Shown here: piece by piece, positions 1-11,516 of the stretch
Position numbering within the stretch: position 1 is the first letter of the stretch
Layout of the letters: every line of letters starts with the position of its first letter
From: Cadophora sp. MPI-SDFR-AT-0126
Lineage: Eukaryota; Ascomycota; Leotiomycetes; Helotiales; Ploettnerulaceae
NCBI GenBank assembly: GCA_020747065.1
Contig: JAGMVK010000021.1
Coordinates: 806,001-870,000 of the forward strand
Direction of reading: 5' to 3'
Length of the DNA: 64,000 nucleotides
Notes under the pieces: model-generated
Told to the model about the DNA's origin: nothing
Seen by the model: the letters and a program-made list of their open reading frames with translations, nothing else
Database searches by the model: none
Made by a program: the position numbers and the translations under genes

Positions 1-146
1 CGCGAATCGCCGAACATCCAACCCCAGACCGGTGGATTCCAAGTTGGCTTCAGCCGCTGGCCCACTGTGCAAATAGACCCTGGTGTCCTGAATTGCTGGC
101 CAACCGAAAATTCCTCCTCCCCACCGTCCCTTCAAATCAGAACCTC

Positions 147-2300
147 CTAATTAGCCTCAGCTGCTGGCTCATCAACATGCACACCCCCCAAAACCCCAAA
201 CTGTCCACCAATCCCCCCATATACAATCTTCTTTCCCCTAACAGCCGAATTATCAACCCAAGTAGCCTCAACCACATCTTCCGCTGTACCCTGACCAGTC
301 TGATAATTGCTGCTGAAACCCCAGGTGTAAGCCTTTCCATCCTTATCAATAGCTAAGCAGGTATCAGGACCAGTGGCGACGTAGACACCCTCGATGTCGG
401 GGACGACGTTGGGTTTGATCAGGTATCTGGGCTTGCCGTGCTCATCCAAGAAGAGGTGCTCCTGATTCAAGTCCTCGATCTCAACACCGGCTTGATCACC
501 ATCAATACGACCCCAGACAAGAACTTGGCCGGTGGTAGTGCAAGCAAGAGTATGGTGAGCACCGCCAGCGATCTGCTTGATGTCGAAATCAGCCAGAGAT
601 TTGACGACGGTTGGGTTAGCGATGGCGTTCTCGACGGTCTCTTCATCCTTTGGAATACCCGTCTGGCCGAATGAGTTCAATCCCCATGAGTAGACAGCTC
701 CCTTGGCATCAACGGCGAAACTGTGATAGTCACCGCACCCAATGTGAACGATCTTCTTACGCTGGAGGCCAAACTCGCGAGGAATGAGAGCGCCAACAGC
801 AGTACGTGAAACGACGCGACGAGCAAGCTGACTCTGCTCACCAGCTCCCCATGTGAAAACCTTGCCCTTGGTGTTGAGAGCCAGGACGTGGTTTGTACCA
901 ACGGCAATGTTTGTGATATCCTTCAGTTCGGGGATGAGGATTGGAGTGGCTTGGGTATGGACACCGCTGCGGAAACCGATGATACCATCGTTTCCCTAGA
1001 TATGTTAGCAGATAGAGATGATCACAGGGAAAGAGAACTTACTCGGAATGTACCCCAACCATAAACCAAGCCAGTGTTGGTGAGAGCGAATGTAGTTGAA
1101 TCACCAGCATGAACAGAAGCAAAGACAGTACCTTCTGGGAAGTGAGAAGGATCGACTTGTCTTGGTTCAGCCTCAGATGGGTTCAAACCGGAATCATCAT
1201 CATCAGAATCAGAATCCGAGTCATCGTCGCCGTTTCCTCCCTCGGGCAGATCGACCATCTTGCCTTCATTAGGAGTGGTACGACCGAGAGCACCTTGATC
1301 ATTGACACCCCAAGTCAAGATCTTGTTGTCGCGTGTGAGAGCAACACTGTGCATTCCTCCCACTGCAATACAGACGACACCGACATCCTTTGCAGAGAGG
1401 AGTGGGTTGAGACGAGGACGAGTAACATCAATGACTTTCTTGCCATCCGCGCCCTTTCTCGCACCGAGTCCAAGTTCACCAGAACCACCTTCACCAAAAA
1501 CAAAGACATCGAGGACTTGTGTAGGGACTTTGTTGATGACGGGAAGTGCTTTAACAGGCTTGGGTGGCTTGGGAGCGGCGAGCTTCTTTGGCTTGGGAGA
1601 GGCTTTGGCCTTAGTAGCAGGTTTCTAGATCGATCAGCAATTGTTTCGCAAATGCGGAATTTGTACTTACAGCGTCTTCATCATCAGTTTCTTCAGCCTT
1701 CTTCGCTGCAGCCTTCTTTGGGGCAGCCTTCTGTAGATCGATCAATGATGAGTTTCCGACGCGCAAAAGTGAACTCACATTGGCCTTCTCTGCAGCAGCC
1801 TTTGGAGCAGCTTTGGTCGCCTTTGCCTTCTTCGCAGCAGGTTCTGCCTCGCTCTCCTCAGCTTCTGATTGTCTCTTGTTAGCTGAAGCCTTCTCGGGAG
1901 CAGCAGCTTTAGCAGCCTTCTTCGGAGCAGCCTTGGTCTTCGAAGCTGAACTCTTCACGGACGAGACCTTGGACGCAGCTTTGGCAGCTGGGGCTTTCGC
2001 CATCTTGGTCTTTGCAGCTGGAGCTGTCTTGGGGGCAGGCTTCTTCGCAGCTTTGGGTTCCACGGTAGGTAGGGCTTTGAATTTCTTGGCCTTTGGTGCG
2101 GGTGCGTCGTCTTCGATCTCCGAAGCTTTTCTCTTTGTTGCCTTGACTGTAGCGGTTGTTTTGCTGACTGTGGTCGAAACGACAGAGGCGTTTGCCTTGC
2201 TTGGAGCTCGAGCAACTTTGATGTTGGCAGACTTGGGCGCAGCCTTTGTCTTTGGAACTGGCTTTGCAGCGTTGGTTGTGGTGGCCTTCTTTGGAGGCAT
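147..2300 (-). CDS. RCC1-family Ran guanine nucleotide exchange factor
   Basis: RCC1/Pim1/Prp20 proteins load GTP onto Ran at chromatin and so drive nuclear transport and spindle assembly. I place four exons (2300-1779, 1730-1671, 1624-1043, 995-147) joined by 46-48 nt GT-AG introns. They sum to 2013 nt, in frame, 670 aa. Residues 1 to about 205 are Lys/Ala/Pro-rich and histone-H1-like, which suits DNA or nucleosome binding. After that come RCC1 propeller repeats with recurrent GGMHSVAL- and TWGxNxxGALG-type motifs. An acidic Asp/Ser run near residues 325-338 interrupts one blade, as often in fungal members. The ATG follows a short 5' leader and the frame ends with TAG at 147-149. The family assignment is firm; the exact N-terminus is less so because low-complexity sequence gives little guidance. 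Confidence 0.93.
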
Positions 2301-3517
2301 GGTGATTGTTCTCGCGCGTGGCGGATGAATGGAATGGGTTGATTGTGGCCTGAAAACAGGTTCCCAATCAATGGACAGTTTTTGTATTGAGACAAGATCT
2401 TGATGGCAATTCAATGTATGGAATTGAACAGATCGATGCACAAGGCAGATCGAAGTGATGGAGAATTTTTGGTGTTGTGTCGAGATGTCGATGAAGAAAG
2501 GAAGAAGAGGAGGAGGAAGCGGAAGAAGAGATCTGACCTGGTGGAATAATTTGTGTCGCGATCGATTCGCGCGTCAGGTCACATCCCTGTATCCCTGTAC
2601 AAATAGCAACAGGGGTTAGAGCACTAACCGGGTATAGATCAGCGTGCACGTGCTTAAGACCAGGGCAGTGGAAGAGCCGCAAGTTCGGGGGAATTGTGGG
2701 TTTTGATTGGAGGAGAGGAGAGGAGAGGAGGGGAAGAGATAGATAGATAGCTTTGACCTGCCCTTGTCCCTGGCTAGAGATAAAATGGCTGCTGGAAAGA
2801 GATAACATCAAAACATTGTCCAACGACACATCGATGTTGATGAGTACCAGACAGAGCTTCAACCTTTGAAAGTAACGTAAAATGGGGATCCAACCTCAAC
2901 CCTGGAAAGGTAGGAAACTCCGCACCTTGATCGTACTCGAGATAAGCGCTACTCTTACAGGACAGCAAATGCAGCAAAAGACGAGCACAACACCGTCATT
3001 GTAGAGGCGTGTACCTAAAATCCCACACAAGGAACCTCGTCTCGCTTCTCCTGTACCTCTACACAGCAGCACAGTAGTACTGAACCTTCACAGCACGGAA
3101 GACTTTTGCAAGCTTGTTATTGTTCGCTTCCTTTACTCCACGGCAAAATGAGTTCTAAAACACCACCTAATTGTATCTCATCGCTGCGGACTAGTTCTGC
3201 GTTCACGGAGAGACTCTTGTAATGCAGTATACTTTTTTCAAATAAGTTGAGACGCATGAGGAAGATGGATGTCAGACTTCATTCGATACTGATAAAAGCA
3301 CAATTATCGAATCACATCTATCGAATGATTACTATGCTATGGTAGATTTCAGTCATGTTGTACAGTACAGTACATAGGTAGGTAAGCACTCTACTTTAAA
3401 TTACATGAAAAGCGACCTACCCTCTTATTTTTGTTTGTTCCCATGTCCTTTATTTTCCAAATATCGTCCCTCAAGTAAAGGCCGTCACATCACATCTATT
3501 CTTGCACCAAATCTTCC
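2301..3517. other. Intergenic region upstream of the RCC1 gene
   Basis: This holds the RCC1 5' leader and promoter side and the 3' flank of the Zn cluster gene. There is a purine-rich GAGGA tandem stretch around 2714-2732. The open frames here are short and have no coding character. I see no gene. Confidence 0.6.
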
Positions 3518-5385
3518 TCAATCCATCCTACCCCTCCACTCCTGCTCACCCACCCTCTCTCCCTTCTCCTTCCCCTTACCACCCCCCTCCAAACTCCACC
3601 TCTCCAACTCCCCCCTCCCATGCAACCCACTAACCCACATCGGCCATCTCATCAACTCCCTCCAATCCTCCACCCCATCCCCATCCCCGCTACTCCCACC
3701 CCTCTCCGCATCGCCAAGCGCATTCCAAATCCCCGGAATCCAACCACTCATCCTAATCCCATAAAACGAAACCGTATACTGTCTGCGCTCACGACAGGAG
3801 ATCGGCCGCATGACGAGATGTAGAGCAGTGAGGTACGCGAGAAGGAGTTGGTTGAGCTTGATCGAGGGGTTGAGGAGGAGTGTTAGATCATGAGAGGGGA
3901 GAGAGGAGAGGAAGGTGTCGAGTGAGATGTATGCGTCGTAGCCTAAGTTAATTCAAACCATATTAGCATTAGTTTTCCCACAGCAACAAATAGATGGATA
4001 GTAAAATGTCAGACTCACAAGCCACAGCACCAACCCCCAACATCCCAAACGCCTCTCTCAAAACCCCATACAACTCCCTCTGATACCCCTCCCCACCCAC
4101 ACACCTCCCCTCCAATCCCCCTAAAGCCTTCAACGCACCCCCTACGAAACCCGCATCAAACCCCGGCGCTCCCCTAAGTCTCCCCCTCATCCCCACCCTC
4201 CTCGTCCCCTCATCATCACCCGCCAGCAAACTCCTGACCTTCTGCTCCCTCACCCACTTCGTCGTACTATGCACACTGCGTGTTAGGATAATGGAAGCGG
4301 GCAAGCCGTCGTCCATGTACCAGCTCTGCATGAGGAGGGCGTAGCAGGTTGCGATGGCGGCGTCGCCGTCGGCTGTGCTGAGGGGTTGGGAGGAAGAGAG
4401 CGCGACGTTGAGACCGGAGATGGCGTGGAGGCGGTGGGATTGTGCGGTGCTGGTTAAGTGGGAGGGGGCGAGGCGTTCAAGGTGCGAGGCGGAGAGGGCC
4501 ATCATTGCGTGCATGAGGTATTCGCACTGGTGGGGTGGTTAGTGGATGTACTTGTATGATTATATGTGGATGTGCGTGAGAATTAAGCTTCGAGGGGTAT
4601 CTTATCCATCTTGGAATGAGATATTCTCAATAGAAATAGAGATGAACTTGTTCGTGCCAGGATGAGAAAAGAAATCCAAAGTTGAGGTTTCAGTGAGAAA
4701 CGACAGCTTAGGAAGCAAGTACAAAAGCCAACCCACCTGATGCCCAATAGGAACCACATACTCCAGCCACACATTATCCGCCCGAACCGGCAGATGCGGC
4801 CAAGCAGCAACCAGAAAATGATGGAATAATCTGACGTCTGTCAAGCTGAATACGTTCGCTATCTGCAGTGCTGAGAAGGGTTGAAGTAGAGGCGCGCTGC
4901 GTGTTACGATTGAGGCTGAGTCGGGGAGGTAGCGGCATCGTAAAGAGAGACGTGTGCAGTTGAGGCAGGTGGGGTGGGTTTCTTGACACTGGTGTGGGTG
5001 AGGGATGTGAGCTGGTGTTTTTTTGTTTTGTTGAGAGAGAAAGAAAGGGATAAAAGCAAAGGAAATTGGTGTTTGGGGGGTGAGTGGAGGATGTAGATAG
5101 AAAAAGTAGGTATGGGTGAGATGAGATGTGATATGAACATAATAATGAGTATACAGCGGGAAGCGAGTAACGATGAGTAAGTTGGACGTAACCAAGTGAA
5201 GTAGCACAATCACCACATACCTTAATCTTCCTCCTCTTACACTCATAACACCCCCTCCTCGACTTCTTATGTCCCTTCCTCGGCTGTCTTTCCCGTTGAA
5301 AACATCCCGTACTCAGACTTGTGGATAGACACTCATATCCGGCATCGGTGAATGGTAAAAGTTCAAGCGCATCGGGATATGTCAT
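3518..5385 (-). CDS. Zn(II)2Cys6 transcription factor, Upc2/sterol-uptake-control type
   Basis: Four exons (5385-5221, 4988-4737, 4526-4019, 3942-3518) sum to 1350 nt, 449 aa. The binuclear zinc cluster is split by the first intron: Cys 46, 49, 56, 63, 66 and 73 with spacing CX2CX6CX6CX2CX6C, inside a basic context ending in KRRKIK. The rest resembles the helical C-terminal domain of Upc2-like regulators, which in yeasts sense sterol and activate ergosterol genes. Here the target genes are unknown. The last exon is Gly/Glu-rich and ends in a basic tail. The ATG at 5385 lies just upstream of the zinc cluster. A minus-strand open frame at 5519-5803 with coding-like codon use could be an additional 5' exon, so the N-terminus is uncertain. 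Confidence 0.88.
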
Positions 5386-6823
5386 CTCTGGCAATGTGAC
5401 AAGTTGATGGGTGGTCTCTCGTCTGTTCTCTGAGGGTCTTGATGGTGATTCTCGTGATGAGAGGAGAAAGGTAGGTGTAGCGGGGCGGCGGGACGATGAA
5501 GAGGCTGAAAATACGAAGCTAGGGAGACGTGAGTTCTGGTATGCTTGGTTCGTCGAGGAGGAATCTTGAAGGGGCGTGTGACGCGAGAGGGAACGAAGTA
5601 GGGCCGAGATTCTTCACCTGGTATGATGCTATTGCTGACCTTGAAGCGATGAATGAAGATCTGGAGTTGTCGGAGTTGGACTCTGGGGTAAGTGTGCCGG
5701 TAGGTATGCCGTAGCCGTCCCTCCACCTCTTCCGCTTCTGAGTATTTGACTCGGTCCGATCCAAATGTATGTCCTCGTGGGAATTCCTTTTGCCGATCAG
5801 CAATTTCTCCCTTTGTAATCAATAAAAAGTGAGATGTCAAAACCAGTTAAATCAAAATAATCTGCAGAATAAGTTTGTGTAACTGTTGCATCCCTCGAAA
5901 TGAAAAGATATGATCTCAACAGGGTGGGGTATCCATTTGCCATTCCTAGAAGAAAAACACTTTATCAATGTCAATTCCCCGCCCCCGCCAAGCTCGGGTT
6001 CGACCCGACCAATCAAATAATTCACCCAATTGGCTGACTGTATTTGGGCGCCTTTACGTCAAGCGAGAATCGGCTTACTTTCCCTTCTTCACTCATAGAT
6101 GTCCTCTCGCCAAAGTCTCTCGCAAACCTTATTATTAAGTCTACTCGCGAATGTTTCCTTTCCAGTCTCTACCCACCTGACTCGTACTACAAACACATCT
6201 CTAATCCCTTAACCGAGTGGAGAAACTCAGAACATACTAATCACCAGGGGGTGTTTCTCCACTTCCCAAGCTCCCGATTTCCCCATCCAGGAACATTCAG
6301 ATTACAGTACTTATTCTAGCGTATGACTCAACTCCAACCCAAATCGAACTCTCAAAACGGCCATTCTCTCGGGTCCAAACCGCTCGGTATCGACCCGATC
6401 TGGGATATCGTAGGTGTCATTTTGCATGTTGGGTGCTGAGAATGGGTGTCATTGTTGCGGTATACTTTCTCTAGTGAGAGATGTGCTGGATTTTTTCCAA
6501 ATGAAGTGTCAGATGAGAGGGAAAGGGCTTAGAAATCGCGCGGTTCTGTCGTTTTTGTTCTGTGCTTATTTGGTGTTTTGTTTGGTGGTGTCATGAGTCT
6601 GGTCGATACCTCAAGGGAGGTTGGTGGAGAGAGGTATATATGTCGGGGGAACTACTCACACATTCAATACCGAATTTCTCTTCATCTAAGTCATTCTCAC
6701 CTCATCTTGTCGTCGTCTCTTCTGGTGTACGCATCTGGTTAGATCAGCCGTACAGAACACCTTTCTTCTTTGCAATCTCATTCCGTTTCATCACAAAGGA
6801 GTACCCACCTGGCCACTATCACA
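5386..6823. other. Intergenic region between divergent genes, possible extra 5' exon
   Basis: This is the shared upstream region of the minus-strand Zn cluster gene and the plus-strand gene at 6824. It contains a minus-strand open frame at 5519-5803 (Ser/Pro-rich, pyrimidine-rich third positions) that may be an upstream exon of the regulator, although I found no convincing donor. A TATA-like tract lies near 6634-6641. Nothing else is gene-like. Confidence 0.5.
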
Positions 6824-8288
6824 ATGTGTATCAAAATCCCTTCAAACGAACCACACTTCTCCCTCCTCAACGATGCAAAGCCCAAGCCATGTTCTCAACC
6901 TCCTCGCTCACGCGAGTTGCTGAATGCGAACGATGCATCATCATTCTCAAAGCCGGAAAGAAAGCCGCGCACAGAACCCGAGTCGATGCCTTCAATGAAG
7001 TTTTCAAATACTTCGAAATTCGGCAAAGCAATGCGTGCGTACACATCGTATTTCTCCGAGAAATCAATGAAGAAATCTTTGAAGGAAGCTACATCGCAAG
7101 GTACTTGACATCTTTATTCATCTCCCCCTCCCGCCTACTACTCTCTTCCTTATTCTCTTTGACAGAAATTCCCCCTTTCTACTGAAGCAAACCAACCAAA
7201 CACAACCCATCCCATCTCATAGATGTCACATTACAGCATCCTGACATATCTACTGCAGAAGACATCCCACCCACCCCATCCTCCCTTCATACCCTCCAGT
7301 CAAACTCCGGGCTCTCCCTCCCCCTCATCAAACTCCTCCAAGCCCTCCCATTACCCTACAAACCCAGCCATCTCGAAACCACCGCCTCGATCCACAGCGA
7401 TCTCGGAAATAGTATACATAACGCGTCGAGTGTGGCGCGCAGATCGGTGGAGTTGTATGGTGTGAGGGTGTGGAAGGGGTTGTGTGTTGTGCATTGGCTT
7501 TTAAGGGAGATAGCGAGAGACGAAAAGGGGAACGGGGAAGTGGAAGGGATAGAGGCAGATGCGAAAGAGGAGTTACTGTGGTGGTTTGATGTTTTGGGCC
7601 ATGATTTGAGTTTGGAGGGCGGCGAGAGAGGTGAGTTTTATTTCATCTTATCTATCTATCCCTTCCCTTTCCCTTTCAACCCGCACTCCATATTATACAA
7701 GACAGAAAAGAGATTCAGTACTTATGCTTTGGTGTATATCTAGGATATGGACCTCTGATCAAATTCTACATCACCTACCTCAAAGCCCTCATAGCCTCCC
7801 AATCCCCAACACTAACCCCAAACCTAAAATCAACCTCAGCACAAACACTCCTCCAAACCCACCTCACTCTCTCCCTCTCTTCCCACACCCTCCGCTCCGC
7901 CCTCCTCCTATCCCTTACCTCCTCTCCCGCCTCCTCCTCCACTTCCAGCGCCAAACTCACCGCTCTCAGCCTAGTCATCCTCGACGCACTGACTTTTCCG
8001 ACGACGCAGATGCGATTAGTGGAGTTGATGCGGAAGGAAGGGGTTTGTGAGGCTGTTGTGAAGGAGAGGGAATGTGTTTTCGAGAGAAGGAGGGAGGAGG
8101 TTATGGGGTTTGTAGGGAGGTGTCGGGGGTTGGAGTTGGATTTGGGGCTGGATTTAGGATTGGATTTGGATGTGGGTGTGGATTTGGGATTGGAGGGAGA
8201 GTTGGGCTTGGGGGAGGAGAGAGAGGGGAAGGGGAACGAGGATGCTGTGGAAGACCTGGGGAGGAGGGTTCGGGGGTTGAGGGTCTGA
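6824..8288 (+). CDS. Unrecognised fungal protein with a weak ANTH/ENTH-like helical segment
   Basis: Three exons (6824-7100, 7223-7630, 7744-8288) with canonical introns sum to 1230 nt, 409 aa. I do not recognise the family. The first ~90 residues are polar and basic. The middle (about residues 145-240) contains a helix reading VWKGLCVVHWLLRE and later a KFYITYLKAL helix. These recall the order of helices in AP180/ANTH membrane adaptors, but the likeness is weak and is only my inference. The C-terminus has a low-complexity run alternating Leu with Asp, Glu and Gly, encoded by an imperfect GATTTGG-type repeat, then an acidic and basic tail. No signal peptide or membrane segment is visible. The reading frame across both splice junctions is well supported. 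Confidence 0.75.
8130..8215 (+). repeat. Degenerate GGATTTGG-type repeat coding for a Leu/Asp/Gly run
   Basis: Imperfect 6- to 12-nt units built on TTGGATTTGGG and its variants sit inside the 3' exon of the gene at 6824-8288. They give an alternating Leu-Asp/Gly-Leu-Glu stretch. Such a tract can change length by slippage. Confidence 0.7.
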
Positions 8289-8587
8289 GGGTTTGAGACC
8301 TGCTATAAAGCATGTGTTCACACGGGCGTGGTTAGGTTGGGTCTGTTATTAATGAAAGGAATTTTGAGATCGACTTCTAATTTGATATAATGTTCTTAAA
8401 TTAGTATATGACATGCATCACAGGAAGGGGAAAAAATTCTCATTGGTCATGATATTGATCTTTTCAGAGTTGCAGCAACCGGACGCAATTCAGAGCTAGG
8501 CTGGGTATTCTAGGATTGTTGCAAAAGTGTACGCTGTAGCCTATGTAGAGACGGCGACCACCTAAAACGACTCTATGCAACTGTGGT

Positions 8588-9829
8588 CTACCCTTGACTA
8601 GCTGGGCTGATAGACGGAAGCGGAATACCATCTTCAGCCTGAGTTGCTTGTCGCCTGTAGATGCTATGGAGCCTGTGATACAACCCTGCTAGACACGCTA
8701 GAATCTGATGTATAATTCCCCAAAGCTGTTGCCATACCCAAGAACCATCGTCAAGAAGACGAATGCCACTACCAACGTAGATCAGAACACCTCCAAGACA
8801 CAAGGACGATAATTGGTCGAGATCAAGCATTGATGTTGTCGTCGGAGGGGGAGATGCGGACAACCATATATGCATGGAGAACAAGCATATGAGTATCAAC
8901 GAAATAGTGGCTGAAGAGATGAGGACCGTATGGACTGCAGTGGTTACACCTTGTGTTATGAAAGGCGTCCGATCGCTCTGTCTAGACGAAGAGAGCAGCA
9001 AGAGGAGGCCACTGAGTCCCAAAATTGGGTACAATACCCATCCCAAATCTGTCACTTCCCTGATGGCGAAGATCAACATCGAGATATAGGCGCCGTCAAA
9101 GGCTGTTGGATATAGTCCCGAGAGTTGGAGGAGTCTAAAATATGCAACTTCACGCTCTGAGAGTTGGCCTGTTCTAGGAAGCACGAAAAAAGGAAGGAGT
9201 ATATCCTTTAGAGGAACTCCAAGCAATTGACGTACAGAAACATTGAGCATGGTGCACAGAGTCCACGTAGCAAATGCGCTGAAAATGACAGCAGCAAGTC
9301 CTATTTCGTACTGGACCCATCGTCGGACGCATATGACAGTGAGTAGAATGCCGACACCAATGCCTAAGTGAAGGACCGCAACTGACGCAATTGGACGACC
9401 GTATTGTACCGGGGAATTGTCGAAATCGTGGTTCGACATGAGGAGAAGATCAATGCCAGCAATCATTGGATAGCTGAAGACACCAATGATGTTCAGGTCA
9501 ATACCGGAAAAGAATTTATGGATGGAGCCCTTGGGCTGCTCAATGTCTGGTTTGCGGAAGATTCGATCGATGCAACAGGCGGCGGTAGTAAGCAGCCATG
9601 AGGCCCAGCTTCCAGGTCCATAGTAGCTAGATACCTTGTCGATGCCCAAGGGTCTTATGGCGGCTGCAGGTATAACTATCTGGTTCCGAAGCCCAGCACC
9701 CAACACATAAAATATACCAAATGAGCAAAATATGCAAATGCCACTCAAGCAGTTCCAAAACCTGAATATGTCCTTGATCCCTTGAGTGGATCTCTTTTCG
9801 AGCGCAACGCGAGGAATTCCGCCGTTCAT
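8588..9829 (-). CDS. Polytopic membrane protein A (paralogue of the protein at 19443-20636)
   Basis: A single-exon model of 413 aa starting at the ATG at 9829. Roughly nine hydrophobic segments are visible. Function is not recognised. It shares with the protein at 19443-20636 an FGIFYxL helix, the signature YGPGSWAxWLLTT followed by ACCI and a basic pair, an SGIDLN / SYPxIAGxDLL block, and a C-terminal TTxSxxDLDQLSxLCLxGVLI block. The order and spacing are the same, so the two are clear paralogues. The frame stays open upstream to about 10039, and a GTAAGT donor with a possible acceptor near the start hints at a 5' intron, so the first ~20 residues are uncertain. The conserved blocks suggest a transporter- or receptor-like integral membrane family, but nothing shows a substrate. 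Confidence 0.75.
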   Translation of the reverse strand: MNGGIPRVALEKRSTQGIKDIFRFWNCLSGICIFCSFGIFYVLGAGLRNQIVIPAAAIRPLGIDKVSSYYGPGSWASWLLTTAACCIDRIFRKPDIEQPKGSIHKFFSGIDLNIIGVFSYPMIAGIDLLLMSNHDFDNSPVQYGRPIASVAVLHLGIGVGILLTVICVRRWVQYEIGLAAVIFSAFATWTLCTMLNVSVRQLLGVPLKDILLPFFVLPRTGQLSEREVAYFRLLQLSGLYPTAFDGAYISMLIFAIREVTDLGWVLYPILGLSGLLLLLSSSRQSDRTPFITQGVTTAVHTVLISSATISLILICLFSMHIWLSASPPPTTTSMLDLDQLSSLCLGGVLIYVGSGIRLLDDGSWVWQQLWGIIHQILACLAGLYHRLHSIYRRQATQAEDGIPLPSISPASQG

Positions 9830-10811
9830 CGAGGCGGTTGATTGAGTATAGGTCTTGAGGAAACTTACTCGGTTGTAAGGTAATTGGTCGTGCGCCACTT
9901 CTACAGCCTCGTCTCGATGTCCACCAAAAGGCGAGCAGAATGATCTGAAGGGAGAAAAATCAAAGTCCGAAACGAAGATGACAACTTGGAGCTTAAGGGA
10001 AATGGAGTGTTTGCGAAACCAGAAGATCAAGCTTGACAACTCAGCTGAAAAGTGTCATGTGAGCATAGCCCTTGACTCAGCCCAGCTATCCAATCAAGAA
10101 CTACGCCAAATAGGAGCATGGAGGCGTATCTTGTTTATATCAGCAGCAAAAAGACGTCTGAAAGAACTTCAAACACCAACAGGTATCTCTTCAACAAACC
10201 AAGAGAGAAGCAATTTAAGCTTCAGGTCTGTCTCTACTGCCACCGCCAAATACATCTTCACACCAAACTTAATGAACAATGCAGAGCAAGATACCGACGG
10301 AAGATTCGATGTAAAAAAAATTCCAATTAATCAGGATCTGGAACGACAACAGCAATGTAATCGATAAACACTCGTCATCGTAAGCAAATCGATGAGCAAC
10401 TTGCACACTAAGCATGCATTCCCTCACCAGGAAGTGGACATTCAGAGTCGTAATTGCGTAAATATTGCAAGAAAATTCTCAAATGATGATTCTAGAAACG
10501 CACAATGCTATTGAAACCCAATGCAGAATATAAATAGTTATTGAAGAGAATGATCCACAAGAAAAAAAAGTGTCAAGAAGACACAAGGTTCAGGAGGAAG
10601 GAAAGGAAAACAAACCCCCACAAACTCGGAGCGCGCTAACCACTAGCGCCACTCCAAACTGAATGTTCCGGTTCGCAAGCGACTTCACGAACGACGACAG
10701 TCATTCAAGCTTGAACCTCCTCCTCCAAACCCAACAACCTCGCCTTCCTCTCCTCAACGGACCTCCTCATACCTACACATCACATCTCCAATTGAGGAGC
10801 ACAACCATACA
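9830..10811. other. Intergenic region between divergent genes
   Basis: This is the common upstream region of membrane protein A (-) and the complex I ESSS gene (+). It is AT-rich with A-runs. A strong inverted repeat lies at about 10628-10655 and is listed separately. No gene-like frame starts with ATG here. Confidence 0.5.
10628..10655. repeat. Hairpin with tRNA D-arm-like sequence
   Basis: On the minus strand GCGCTA and TAGCGC pair around a 5-nt loop. The stem is extended by GGAG/CTCC across a small internal loop. The same strand contains TGGCGCTAGTGG, which resembles a tRNA A box, but there is no T-arm/B box nearby, so this is not a tRNA gene. It lies about 160 bp upstream of the ESSS start codon. 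Confidence 0.6.
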
Positions 10812-11516
10812 ATGCCGCCTCTTCAACCCTCGCGCGCCCTCCGCGCCGCTCGCAGCATCACCTCCCCATCTTCCACATCCCTACGCATCGCCCTCACCAC
10901 CAGAGCATTCAGCAGCACGCCCGCCGCGCGCGCAGCAGATCACGCACACGAAGACCACTACGACCCACCGACCGGATGGCTGTTTGGTGTTAAGCCGGGC
11001 GAGAAGGCGGAGAAGGAGGGGTGGGAGACGGTTTGGGTGTATGGGTTCTTTGGGAGCTTGGCGGCGGGTGTTGTGGCGTATGCGTTTAAGCCTGATACTT
11101 CGTGAGTGGTTGTTTTCATTTTATTGGGGGGTTTGTGATTTGTGCGATGGAATTGGGCCGGAGAATTGGGATGGGGGTTGGATGAAGGATGGGAGATGGT
11201 GAGGGGAATTGATATTAGGACAGAAGGATGGGGAAAGACATTGGTGATGGCTGGAATTGAGCGGCGGAAGCACGCTTCGAGATGGACTCAATTGATGGTC
11301 GGAGGGAGACTGCTCAATTCACTATCCGCCACACAACGGCCACCCAACTCCCCTGAGGGACTCACCAAAACCCGCAGTCTTTTTCAATACACTACTGCTG
11401 AAGGAGAAAGCATGCTAACCACTTTTCTCATTAGGATACAAACCTGGGCCCTAGAAGAAGCACGCCGCCGGTTAGAAGTCGAGGGGATCCTAAAGGAGCC
11501 AGAGAGTAAATCATAA
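10812..11516 (+). CDS. NADH:ubiquinone oxidoreductase ESSS (NDUFB11-type) subunit
   Basis: Two exons (10812-11101 and 11435-11516) flank a 333-nt intron with a CTAAC branch site just before its CATTAG acceptor. The product is 123 aa. Residues 1 to about 38 form an Arg/Ser-rich mitochondrial presequence. Next come the conserved block DPPTGWLFGVKPGEK, a single transmembrane helix (about residues 75-92) and a short Glu/Arg-rich tail. That is the layout of the accessory ESSS subunit in the membrane arm of respiratory complex I. The intron is long for this window. Length and domain order fit the family. Confidence 0.9.

Noticed and set aside
53..172. Similar 25-bp stretches near 53 and 150 (GGCCAGCGGCTGAAGCC versus GAGCCAGCAGCTGAGGC on the minus strand) suggesting a duplicated RCC1 C-terminus
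   Set aside because: 19 of 25 matches over so short a span could be chance; no further similarity around them.
1780..2328. 182-aa plus-strand open frame rich in Ala, Phe and Leu
   Set aside because: It is antisense to the Lys/Ala-rich N-terminus of the RCC1 gene; the long frame results from the codon bias of that region.
5990..6010. GGTTCGACCC resembling a tRNA B box
   Set aside because: No A box, acceptor stem or anticodon arm at the proper distance on either strand.
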